52,703 nucleotides of DNA, from assembly GCF_008120935.1 (NCBI RefSeq), contig NZ_RDBO01000077.1, forward strand, positions 1,679,230-1,731,932, read 5' to 3'. The translations under genes and the position numbers were made by a program. Below, piece by piece: positions 8,313 to 15,894 of the stretch. Under the pieces are notes generated by a model. That model was not told the DNA's origin. It was given only the letters and a program-made list of their open reading frames with translations, and did no database searches. This DNA is from Streptomyces sp. sk2.1 (GTDB lineage: Bacteria; Actinomycetota; Actinomycetes; Streptomycetales; Streptomycetaceae). How positions within the stretch are numbered: position 1 is the first letter of the stretch; each line of letters starts with the position of its first letter.

Positions 8313-10091
8313 TCAGCCGTCCGCCAGGACGACGCACGACTCCGGCGGCAGGTGCAGCAGGCCGTCGGACCCCGGGGCCGCCACCGGGTCCCAGGCCGCC
8401 ACCACCCGGCCCGTCCGGCCCCACCGCCGGCCGCCGCCCAGCGGGATCGTGGCCGGCTCCCCGGCGAGGTTGACCGCGACGCGCAGATCGCCCCGCCGGT
8501 ACGCCAGCCAGCGTGCCCGCTCGTCGTGGGCGGTGCGCACCGAGGCCAGGTCCGGATCGGAGAGGTCCGGCAGGGCGCGGCGCAGCGTGATCAGTTCGCG
8601 GTACCAGGCGAGCAGCCGGGCGTGCGGTTCCTTCGCGGGCTCGTCCCAGTCCAGGCAGGAGCGGTTCCGGGTGGCCGGGTCCTGCGGGTCCGGCACCTCG
8701 TCCGCCGTCCAGCCGTGCGCCGCGAACTCCCGCCGCCTGCCGTCGCGGACGGCCTCGGCGAGGGCCGGGTCGGTGTGGTCGGTGAAGAACTGCCAGGGGG
8801 TGCGGGCGCCCCACTCCTCGCCCATGAACAGCATCGGCGTGAAGGGCCCGGTCAGCACGAGCGCCGCGGCGCAGGCCAGCAGCCCGGGGGAGAGGGTGGC
8901 GGAGAGCCGGTCGCCCAGGGCCCGGTTGCCGATCTGGTCGTGGGTCTGGGCGTAGCCGACGAAGCGGTGGGCCGGGGTGCTGACGACGTCGACGGGGCGG
9001 CCGTGGGTCCGGCCGCGGAAGCCGGAGTACGTCCCGTCGTGGAAGAACGCGCGGGTCACGGTCTTGGCGACGGCGGCCAGCGGGGCGACGGCGAAGTCGG
9101 CGTAGTAGCCCTGGGACTCACCGGTGAGCGCGGTGTGCAGCGCGTGGTGGAAGTCGTCGTTCCACTGGGCGTGCAGGCCGAGGCCGCCGGCCTCGCGCGG
9201 GGTCGTGGTCCGCGGGTCGCAGAGGTCGGACTCGGCGATCAGCGGGAGCGGCCGGCCGAGCTCGGCCGCCAGCGCGTCCGTCGCCGCGGACAGCTCCTCC
9301 AGGAAGGTCAGCGCCCGGCCGTCGACCAGGGCGTGGACCGCGTCCAGCCGCAGCCCGTCGAGCCGGTAGTCCCGCAGCCAGGCGAGGGCGCTGCCCAGCA
9401 GGTACGCCCGCACCTCGTCCGAGCCGGGGGCGTCGAGGTTGACCGCGGCGCCCCACGGCGTGTGATGGGTCTCGGTGAAGTACGGGCCGAAGGCCGGGAG
9501 GTGGTTGCCGGACGGGCCGAGGTGGTTGTGGACCACGTCCAGCACGACCGCGAGCCCGAGACCGTGCGCGGTGTCGACGAAGCGCTTGAGCCCGTCCGGC
9601 CCGCCGTACGGCTCGTGCACCGCCCAGAGCGACACGCCCTCGTACCCCCATCCGTGGGTGCCGGGGAACGGGCAGACCGGCATCAGCGACACATGGGTGA
9701 CGCCCAGCTCGGCGAGGTGCCCGAGCCGTTCGGCCGCGGCGTCGAAGGTGCCCTCGGCGGTGTACGTGCCGATGTGCAGCTCGTACAGCACGGCGCCCGG
9801 CAGGCCCCGGCCCGTCCAGCCCTCGCGCCACTCGAACAGGGAGTGGTCGACGACGGCGCTCTCGCCGTCCGGTCCGTCCGGCTGACGGCGCGAACGCGGA
9901 TCGGGAAGCACCCGTCCGGCGCCCCCGCCCCCGTCCCCGTTCAGGACGAAGCCGTAGCGGTCCCCGTCCGAGGCCTGTGCCTCGACCGTCCACCAGCCGG
10001 CCCGCGCGGCGTCCCGCTCCATCGCCCGCGGCCCGCCCGCCAGCCGCAGTCCGACCGAGTCCGCATCCGGTGCCCACACCTCGAACAGCAT
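8313..10091 (-). CDS. treZ: Malto-oligosyltrehalose trehalohydrolase TreZ
   Basis: This GH13 enzyme of 592 residues hydrolyses the terminal maltooligosyl-trehalose bond to release trehalose; it is the second step after TreY. An N-terminal E-set domain (MLFEVWAPDADSVGLRL) precedes the barrel, which carries VVLDVVHNHLGPSGN, the nucleophile strand DGLRLDAVHAL and the acid strand LIAESDLCD, with the TreZ-typical TRAFFHDGTYSGFRGRTHG. The ATG at 10091 follows GAGGAG with good spacing; upstream in-frame codons are not needed. Length fits the family. treY and glgX lie 6-10 kb away on the same strand, so the trehalose genes are spread rather than in one operon. Confidence 0.95.
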   Translation of the reverse strand: MLFEVWAPDADSVGLRLAGGPRAMERDAARAGWWTVEAQASDGDRYGFVLNGDGGGGAGRVLPDPRSRRQPDGPDGESAVVDHSLFEWREGWTGRGLPGAVLYELHIGTYTAEGTFDAAAERLGHLAELGVTHVSLMPVCPFPGTHGWGYEGVSLWAVHEPYGGPDGLKRFVDTAHGLGLAVVLDVVHNHLGPSGNHLPAFGPYFTETHHTPWGAAVNLDAPGSDEVRAYLLGSALAWLRDYRLDGLRLDAVHALVDGRALTFLEELSAATDALAAELGRPLPLIAESDLCDPRTTTPREAGGLGLHAQWNDDFHHALHTALTGESQGYYADFAVAPLAAVAKTVTRAFFHDGTYSGFRGRTHGRPVDVVSTPAHRFVGYAQTHDQIGNRALGDRLSATLSPGLLACAAALVLTGPFTPMLFMGEEWGARTPWQFFTDHTDPALAEAVRDGRRREFAAHGWTADEVPDPQDPATRNRSCLDWDEPAKEPHARLLAWYRELITLRRALPDLSDPDLASVRTAHDERARWLAYRRGDLRVAVNLAGEPATIPLGGGRRWGRTGRVVAAWDPVAAPGSDGLLHLPPESCVVLADG

Positions 10092-10272
10092 GCAACGCTC
10101 CTCGTCTCGTCGCCGTCCTCGCGTTCCGTGCCCCGGCCCGGGGCCCGCGGTCGCGATCACCGGCCCATGACACTGGATCGAGCCCGTTACCGGCGGTTAA
10201 GGTCTGGTTCTGATCATTGCCCCGTCAGATTCTGCTCAATACGCACTCGCTCTTACGGCTGTGGAGGCCGAG

Positions 10273-11634
10273 ATGAATGTGCCGCCGTTCCCGCCCGGTT
10301 TCCTCTGGGGAGCCTCCGCGTCCGCGTTCCAGACCGAGGGCGCGGTCGACACCGACGGGAAGGGCCCCTCCGGCTGGGACGCCTTCGCCGCCCAGCCCGG
10401 ACGGATCAAGGACGGCACCGACACCACCCGAGGCACCGGCTTCCACCAGCACTACCGCGAGGACGTGGCCCTGCTGGCGGGCCTGGGCGCCGACGCCTTC
10501 CGGTTCTCCGTCAGCTGGCCGCGCGTGGTGCCCGGCGGCAGCGGCGCGGTCAACCCGCAGGGCCTCGACTTCTACGACCGCCTCGTCGACGAACTCTGCG
10601 CCCACGGCATCACCCCGGTCCCCACCCTCTACCACTGGGACACCCCGCTCCCGCTGGACGAGGAGGGCGGCTGGCTCAACCGGGACACCGCCTACCGCTT
10701 CGCCGAGTACGCCGGGATCGTCGCCGAGCGCCTCGCCGACCGCGTACCGATGTGGATCACCATCAACGAACCGGCCGAGGTGACGCTGCTCGGCTACGCC
10801 CTCGGCGAGCACGCACCGGGCCGCGCCCTCCTCTTCGACGCCCTGCCCGCCGCCCACCACCAGCTCCTCGCCCACGGCCTGGCCGTGCGCGCCCTGCGCG
10901 GCGAGGGCGCGGACAACATCGGCGTCGCCGTCTCGCACACCCCCGTCTGGACCGCGGGGGACTCCGACGAGGACCGGCTGGGCGCGGAGCTGTACGACAC
11001 GATCACCAACTGGATGTTCGCCGACCCGATCCTCACCGGCCGCTACCCCGACGAGAACATCGCCGCGCTGATGCCGGGCCCGGTCGAGGACGACCTGTCC
11101 ACCATCTCCACCCGGCTCGACTGGTACGGCGTCAACTACTACAACCCCACACTCGTCGGCGCCCCCGTCGCGGACGCCCCGGAGGACTTCTCCGGCTTCC
11201 GGATGCCCGCCGAACTCCCCTTCGGCATCCGGGAGATAGAGGGTTACGAGAAGACCGACTTCGGCTGGCCCGTCGTGCCCGACGGGCTGCGCGAGACCCT
11301 CGTCCAGCTCCACGACCGCTTCGGCGACCGGCTCCCGCCGCTCTACATCACCGAGAACGGCTGCGCCGTCGACGAGCCCGCCGAGGACACCCGCCGCATC
11401 GCCTACCTGGAGGGGCACCTGCGGGCCCTGCGCACGGCCATCGACGCGGGCGTCGACGTGCGCGGCTACTTCACCTGGTCGCTCACCGACAACGTCGAGT
11501 GGATCGAGGGCGCCAGCAAGCGGTTCGGCCTGGTCCACATCGACTACGAGACGCTGCGCCGGACCCCCAAGGACTCGTACGCCTGGTACCGCGACCTGAT
11601 CCACGCGCAGAAGGCGGCCGGCCCGGCACGCTGA
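10273..11634 (+). CDS. GH1 family beta-glucosidase
   Basis: The 453-residue glycoside hydrolase begins with FPPGFLWGASASAFQTEGA, the GH1 hallmark. The acid/base Glu166 is in TINEP and the nucleophile Glu361 in YITENG; WSLTDNVEW near the end contributes to the aglycone side. No signal peptide is present, so it is probably cytoplasmic and acts on imported cellobiose-like sugars. GGAGG at 10263-10267 supports ATG 10273 over an in-frame GTG at 10261. It is divergent from treZ, with a 180-base shared intergenic region. Confidence 0.94.
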   Translation: MNVPPFPPGFLWGASASAFQTEGAVDTDGKGPSGWDAFAAQPGRIKDGTDTTRGTGFHQHYREDVALLAGLGADAFRFSVSWPRVVPGGSGAVNPQGLDFYDRLVDELCAHGITPVPTLYHWDTPLPLDEEGGWLNRDTAYRFAEYAGIVAERLADRVPMWITINEPAEVTLLGYALGEHAPGRALLFDALPAAHHQLLAHGLAVRALRGEGADNIGVAVSHTPVWTAGDSDEDRLGAELYDTITNWMFADPILTGRYPDENIAALMPGPVEDDLSTISTRLDWYGVNYYNPTLVGAPVADAPEDFSGFRMPAELPFGIREIEGYEKTDFGWPVVPDGLRETLVQLHDRFGDRLPPLYITENGCAVDEPAEDTRRIAYLEGHLRALRTAIDAGVDVRGYFTWSLTDNVEWIEGASKRFGLVHIDYETLRRTPKDSYAWYRDLIHAQKAAGPAR

Positions 11635-11639
11635 CCGGG

Positions 11640-11669
11640 CCCGGCCCGGCGCCCCCGCCCCGGGCCGGG
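11640..11669. terminator. Terminator hairpin after beta-glucosidase gene
   Basis: Arms CCCGGCCCGG (11640-11649) and CCGGGCCGGG (11660-11669) form a 10-bp perfect stem with a 10-base loop just after the stop. Confidence 0.6.
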
Positions 11670-11708
11670 GACTTACGAACGACCCCGGAATGATCAATAC
11701 TTCGCGCC

Positions 11709-12815
11709 ATGGTCGCTTCCTGGTGGTCCCGGGCCGGACTGGGAATCCTCGTGCACTGGACGCCCGCCTCCGTGCCGGGCTGGGCCCCGCCGCACGTCCC
11801 GGCGGACGAACTCCCCCTGGCGGGGCGCCGCGCGCCGCTCGGCTGGACGTCGCGCGCCGAGTGGTACGAGAACGCGCTGCGCTTCCCCGGCAGCCCCGTC
11901 TCGGCCCACCACCGCGCGATCTACGGCACCCGCCCGTACACCGCGTTCGGGGGCGACTTCAACGACGCCCTGCACGCCTGGGACCCCACCGGGTGGGCCC
12001 GCGCCTTCCGGGCGGCGGGGGCCCGTTACGCGGTGCTCGTCGTCAAGCACCACGACGGCTTCTGCCTCTGGCCCTCCGCGATCCGCAACCCGCACCGGGC
12101 CGGCTGGCACACCCGGCGCGACGTGGCCGGCGAGTTCGCCGAAGCGGTACGGGCCGAGGGGATGCGCTTCGGCGTCCACTACTCCGGCGGGCTCGACCGG
12201 ACCTTCGACGGCCGCCCCGTCGCGGGCCCGGCCGACCTCGTCCGGGCGGTCCCGCGCGGCGGCTACCCCGACTACGCCAGTGCCCAGCTGCGCGAACTGA
12301 CCCGCCGTTACCGGCCCGACGTCCTGCGCACCGACCTCTTCTGGCCCGGCACCCGTGTCGACGCCCGGCGCCTCGTCGACTACCACCGGTTCACCGTCCC
12401 GCACGGCGTCGTCGGCCACCCGGTACCGGCCCCGCCGATCCGGCACGCACTGCGGCTGCCCGGCGCCGGGACGCTGTACGAGCGGTGGGCGCGCCGAGCC
12501 GGAACCGGGGACGGGGGACACCCCGCGCCAAGGCCCGGCGACCGCGGCCTCCGCACCGGCACCGGCCCGTACGAGGTCACCCGCGACATCGGCCCCGGCG
12601 CCGGCCATAACCGTGCCGCGCCGCCCGGGTCGTTCCTCCGCCGGGAGGAACTGGAGGCACTGGTCCGCGACACCGCCGCCGCCCACGGCAACCTGCTGCT
12701 CACCGTGGGCCCGCGCGGCGAGGACGCGACGATCCCCGCCGAACAGCGGCTCCGCCTGGACTGGCTGGCGGAGTGCTCCGGGCGTTCCCGGACCGTCGCG
12801 GCGACGGGGGAGTGA
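11709..12815 (+). CDS. GH29 alpha-L-fucosidase-like protein
   Basis: The 368-residue protein follows the GH29 pattern from its first residues: WWSRAGLGILVHWTPASVPGW, SRAEWYENALRF, FNDALHAWDPTGWARAFRAAGARYAVLVVKHHDGFCLWPS and RFGVHYSGGLD. The likely nucleophile is the Asp in DVLRTDLFWPG. The C-terminal segment (RREELEALVRDTAAAHGNLLLTVGPRGE...IPAEQ) is typical. It lacks a signal peptide and the C-terminal beta domain, so it is a short, probably intracellular member. Substrate specificity is not proven. Its 3' end converges on the acetyltransferase gene 28 bases away. Confidence 0.85.
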   Translation: MVASWWSRAGLGILVHWTPASVPGWAPPHVPADELPLAGRRAPLGWTSRAEWYENALRFPGSPVSAHHRAIYGTRPYTAFGGDFNDALHAWDPTGWARAFRAAGARYAVLVVKHHDGFCLWPSAIRNPHRAGWHTRRDVAGEFAEAVRAEGMRFGVHYSGGLDRTFDGRPVAGPADLVRAVPRGGYPDYASAQLRELTRRYRPDVLRTDLFWPGTRVDARRLVDYHRFTVPHGVVGHPVPAPPIRHALRLPGAGTLYERWARRAGTGDGGHPAPRPGDRGLRTGTGPYEVTRDIGPGAGHNRAAPPGSFLRREELEALVRDTAAAHGNLLLTVGPRGEDATIPAEQRLRLDWLAECSGRSRTVAATGE

Positions 12816-12843
12816 CCCGGGGCGCCCCGTCCCCGGCCGGCCC

Positions 12844-13797
12844 TCAGTCCCAGACCATGTCGAAGGAGCGCTCGAAGTTCACGTACCCGAGACGGGCGAA
12901 GGACCTCGCCATCGGGACGTTGCCGAGGTCGGTGGCGGCCCGGATGCGTTCCACGCCGTCCTGCGCGGCCAGCACCCTGGTGCCCTCGGCGAGGACGTCG
13001 TCGATGTAGCCGTGGCCGCGTCGGGCGGGCAGCACCCCGATGTAGGCGATGATCGGGTTGTAGGAGTTGCGCGCCGGGATCACGAACCCGACCGGTTCGC
13101 CGTCCGGGAGTTCGGCGACGCGCCACCACTCCCGCGGCGTCGTGTACCCCGCCAGCTCCTCGTCGTAGTGCTTCTCGGCCGCCTCGCGGGCGCTGAGCCC
13201 GGACGCCAGGTCGGCCTGTCCGTGGGCGTCGAGGGTGCCCTCCATCACCGGGGTCATCAGCGCGAGCAGGTCCTCGCGTCCCTCGACCGGGCGGAACCGC
13301 AGCCGCCCGCCGTCGGCCGGGACCGGCGTACCGGCACGCCACTCCAGGCGCAGCCGCTCCACCAGCAGCCGTGCGCCGGAACGCTCCATCACCCGTATCC
13401 GGGCCTCGACGGCCTCGCGCACCGCCGCGTCCTCGCGCCAGTCCGGCGGGACGAACCGCCCGTACTCGGGCCGCTTCGCACCGGCCGGGACGACCGCCGC
13501 CGTCGCCGTCTCCAGCAGCCGCAGGCCCACCTCGCCGCGCTCGGGCTCGGGCAGGGTGTCGTCGAGGTCGAAGTAGTCGAGCAGCAGCGGGGCGTCACCG
13601 TCCCGGCTCCACCACGCGATCCGCGCCACCACGCGGTCGCCGCGCAGCGCCACCCACATCCATTCCGGACGGCGGCGCCCGCTCTCCAGGTCGTCGACGA
13701 GCTCGTGGTCGAGCACGTACGGGAGCTGCCGGAAGAGTCCGAGCTCCTGCGGACCGGCGAGCGGGCGGACGATCAGTTCCTGCGGAACATGGGGCAC
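12844..13797 (-). CDS. GNAT family N-acetyltransferase
   Basis: The 317-residue protein has a C-terminal GNAT fold: PDGEPVGFVIPARN, then IIAYIGVLPARRGHGYIDDVLAEGTRVLAAQ with the R-R-G-H-G acetyl-CoA loop, and DLGNVPMARSFARLGYVNFERSFDMVWD as last strands. The N-terminal 170 residues look like a second, degenerate GNAT-like half. The GTG start at 13797 follows AGGAG at a spacing of 5 bases. The acceptor substrate is unknown. The gene is divergent from the FHA gene. Confidence 0.85.
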   Translation of the reverse strand: MPHVPQELIVRPLAGPQELGLFRQLPYVLDHELVDDLESGRRRPEWMWVALRGDRVVARIAWWSRDGDAPLLLDYFDLDDTLPEPERGEVGLRLLETATAAVVPAGAKRPEYGRFVPPDWREDAAVREAVEARIRVMERSGARLLVERLRLEWRAGTPVPADGGRLRFRPVEGREDLLALMTPVMEGTLDAHGQADLASGLSAREAAEKHYDEELAGYTTPREWWRVAELPDGEPVGFVIPARNSYNPIIAYIGVLPARRGHGYIDDVLAEGTRVLAAQDGVERIRAATDLGNVPMARSFARLGYVNFERSFDMVWD

Positions 13798-13973
13798 ACG
13801 GTCTCCTGGAAGGACAAAAGGCCGTCCGGCGGGCGCCCGACGGCTTGCGGCGGCAGACACTAGCAACCGTCCCCGGACTCCGCGCGGGAATTCCGGAGCG
13901 GTCCTCCCCGGCCCGGCACGCGCCTCGGGGCGCAGGTCGGGGCGCAGGTCGGGACGGGGAAGCGGGACCGTTC

Positions 13974-14003
13974 TGGACACTCCGGGGCGGTCGGGCCGAC
14001 AAT
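13974..14003 (+). promoter_or_regulatory. Putative promoter of the FHA gene
   Basis: TGGACA (13974-13979) and GACAAT (13998-14003) are 18 bases apart, and the GTG start lies 7 bases after the -10, so the transcript would be leaderless. Confidence 0.45.
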
Positions 14004-14010
14004 TGGCCCC

Positions 14011-14577
14011 GTGACGTCCCCCTTCGAGTCCCACACGTATCCCGTGCGGCTGTCCGACGCCCAGCGCGACCGTGTCCTCGGCGTACTCAGAGACGGCGCC
14101 GCACAGGGCAAGCTGTCCCACGACACCTTCATGCGGCGCATGGAACTGGCCCTCACCGCCCGGCGCCCCGAGGACCTGGAGCCGCTCACCGCCGACCTGG
14201 AGGGCGGGGGCCGCTGGTCGCGGCGGATACTCCGGGTGGTGGGCGGAGTGTCCGGCTTCCCCGGCCGGGTGCGCCGCGTCTGGCAGACCGAACGGCTCCC
14301 GAAGCTCCTGCTGCCCGTTCCGAGCCCGCACCCCCTGCTCATCGGCCGCGACCCGGGCAACGGCCTGCGGCTCAACCACGAGACCGTCTCCCGGCTCCAC
14401 GCGGAACTCACCGTGCGGGACGGGCGGTGGCTGCTGCGCGACCTCGGCTCGACCAACGGCACCTGCGTCAACGGGCAGCGGGTCGTCGGCACGGTCCCGG
14501 TCCACGAGGGGGACCAGGTGAGCTTCGGGCAGATGAGCTTCCGCCTCTCCGCACCCGTCGCCGGCCCGCCCGCCTGA
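14011..14577 (+). CDS. DUF1707 and FHA domain protein
   Basis: The 188-residue protein combines an N-terminal DUF1707 domain (about 10-70, RLSDAQRDRVLGVLRDGAAQGKLS...RRMELALTAR) with a C-terminal forkhead-associated domain (about 105-180). FHA hallmarks are LIGRDPGNGLRLNHETVSRLHAEL and LRDLGSTNGTCVNGQRV. FHA domains bind phosphothreonine, so the protein probably docks on a Ser/Thr kinase substrate; DUF1707 is common in actinobacterial regulatory or membrane-associated proteins. No membrane helix is obvious. The partner is unknown. Confidence 0.9.
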   Translation: MTSPFESHTYPVRLSDAQRDRVLGVLRDGAAQGKLSHDTFMRRMELALTARRPEDLEPLTADLEGGGRWSRRILRVVGGVSGFPGRVRRVWQTERLPKLLLPVPSPHPLLIGRDPGNGLRLNHETVSRLHAELTVRDGRWLLRDLGSTNGTCVNGQRVVGTVPVHEGDQVSFGQMSFRLSAPVAGPPA

Positions 14578-14870
14578 ACACCGGCCCGCCGGACCGGCCG
14601 GCCCGCCGCCGGTGAACCGGTCGCCGGGACCCGCCCGACCGGACCCGTCGCGAAGTGCCCGCAGGGGAACGGCGGTTGCGCCGGTGACGGGACGAACACC
14701 GCGCCACCGCCCGCGACTCGGGCCCCGGAAGCTCCGTCCGGCACGTCCCGACCCGGCCCCGGAGCCACGATCACCCGGACGGCCGCGCGCCGACTGCGCC
14801 GCGTCCGGGCCGGTGGTCCCCTGATGGGAAACCGCGCCGCACACCGGCGCCCTGGACCCCGGGGGTACGG

Positions 14871-15860
14871 ATGCAGGCCGACGCGCCGCAAGGCATACCC
14901 GCCCCGGCCCCCGGCCGCACGGCGCACGGACCCAGCCTGCTCGCCCCCGGGACGGCGCACGACCCGCACCGGCTGTACCGCGTCCTGCGCGAGGAACACC
15001 CGCTCGTCTACGACGCACCCCTGGGCGCCTGGCTGATCAGCCGGTACGCGGACGTGGCCGCCGCCCTCACCGACCCCCGGTTCACCGGCTTCCCGCACGA
15101 CGCCGCACCCGGCGGCGGCCCCGCGCCCCTCGGACTCTGCCACGGCGGCCCGCAGTGCGCCCCCGGCCGGCGGCCCGGCCCCGCGACCCTGCCGAGCCAC
15201 ACGGCCGAACGCGTCGAACGGACCGCGTACGTGCTGGCGCGCCGCATCGCGGGACGCCGGTACGTCGACCTCGTCACGGAGTTCTGCCGCTGGCTGCCCG
15301 TCGGCGCCGCACCGGGGCCGGGCACCCGCCCTCCTCGGGCGGCCCGCACCGCGCCGGGCACCGTCGTCCCGCCCTGCACCCGGCACACCGGCCTGCGCGA
15401 GACGGCGCTCGCCTCCTTCCTCGCCAACCTGCTGGACGCCCCCGACCTGCTGGCCGCCCTGCGCACCGAACCGGCCCTGGCCGAGCGGGCCTGGGCGGAG
15501 ACCCTGCGCCGCGACCCGCCGGTCCAGGTCGTGCTGCGCCGCACCGTCACCGAGGTCGCCCTCAGCGGCGGCACACTGCCCGCCGGGGCGCCCGTCGCCT
15601 GCCTGACCGGTTCGGCGGGCCGCGACCCCGAACGGTTCGCCGAGCCCGACCGCTTCGACCCCTTCCGCCGCGACCAGGTCCGGTTCCTCGCGGGCCCCGC
15701 GGACTGCCCCGCCGTCCTGCTCGGCCGGCTGGAGGCCCGGCAGGGCGTGCGCGCGCTGCTCGACGCCATGCCGGGGCTCCGCTGGGCGGACGGCTTCCGC
15801 CCCGTCGCCACCGGCCTGCTCACCCGCGGCCCGCGGAGCCTCGTCGTCGGGCCCGGCTGA
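14871..15860 (+). CDS. Degenerate, shortened cytochrome P450-like protein
   Basis: The N-terminal part matches bacterial P450s (DPHRLYRVLREEHPLVYDAPLGAWLISRYADVAAALTDPRF), and the K-helix E210-T-L-R213 with DPPVQVVLRRTVTEVALSGGTLPAG and the PERF segment (DPERFAEPDRFDPFR) is intact. At 329 residues it is about 70 short. The I-helix with the A/G-G-x-D/E-T-T oxygen-activation motif is missing, replaced by a Pro/Ala/Arg-rich stretch near 145-170. The heme loop reads FLAGPADCPAVLLG: the Cys279 is kept but the usual glycine and His/Arg residues are not. It is either a non-catalytic heme protein or a decaying gene. The preceding 293 bases (14578-14870) show no gene. Confidence 0.7.
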   Translation: MQADAPQGIPAPAPGRTAHGPSLLAPGTAHDPHRLYRVLREEHPLVYDAPLGAWLISRYADVAAALTDPRFTGFPHDAAPGGGPAPLGLCHGGPQCAPGRRPGPATLPSHTAERVERTAYVLARRIAGRRYVDLVTEFCRWLPVGAAPGPGTRPPRAARTAPGTVVPPCTRHTGLRETALASFLANLLDAPDLLAALRTEPALAERAWAETLRRDPPVQVVLRRTVTEVALSGGTLPAGAPVACLTGSAGRDPERFAEPDRFDPFRRDQVRFLAGPADCPAVLLGRLEARQGVRALLDAMPGLRWADGFRPVATGLLTRGPRSLVVGPG

Positions 15861-15894
15861 ACGGAGCCGCCGGGACGCCGCGGGACCCCGCTCG

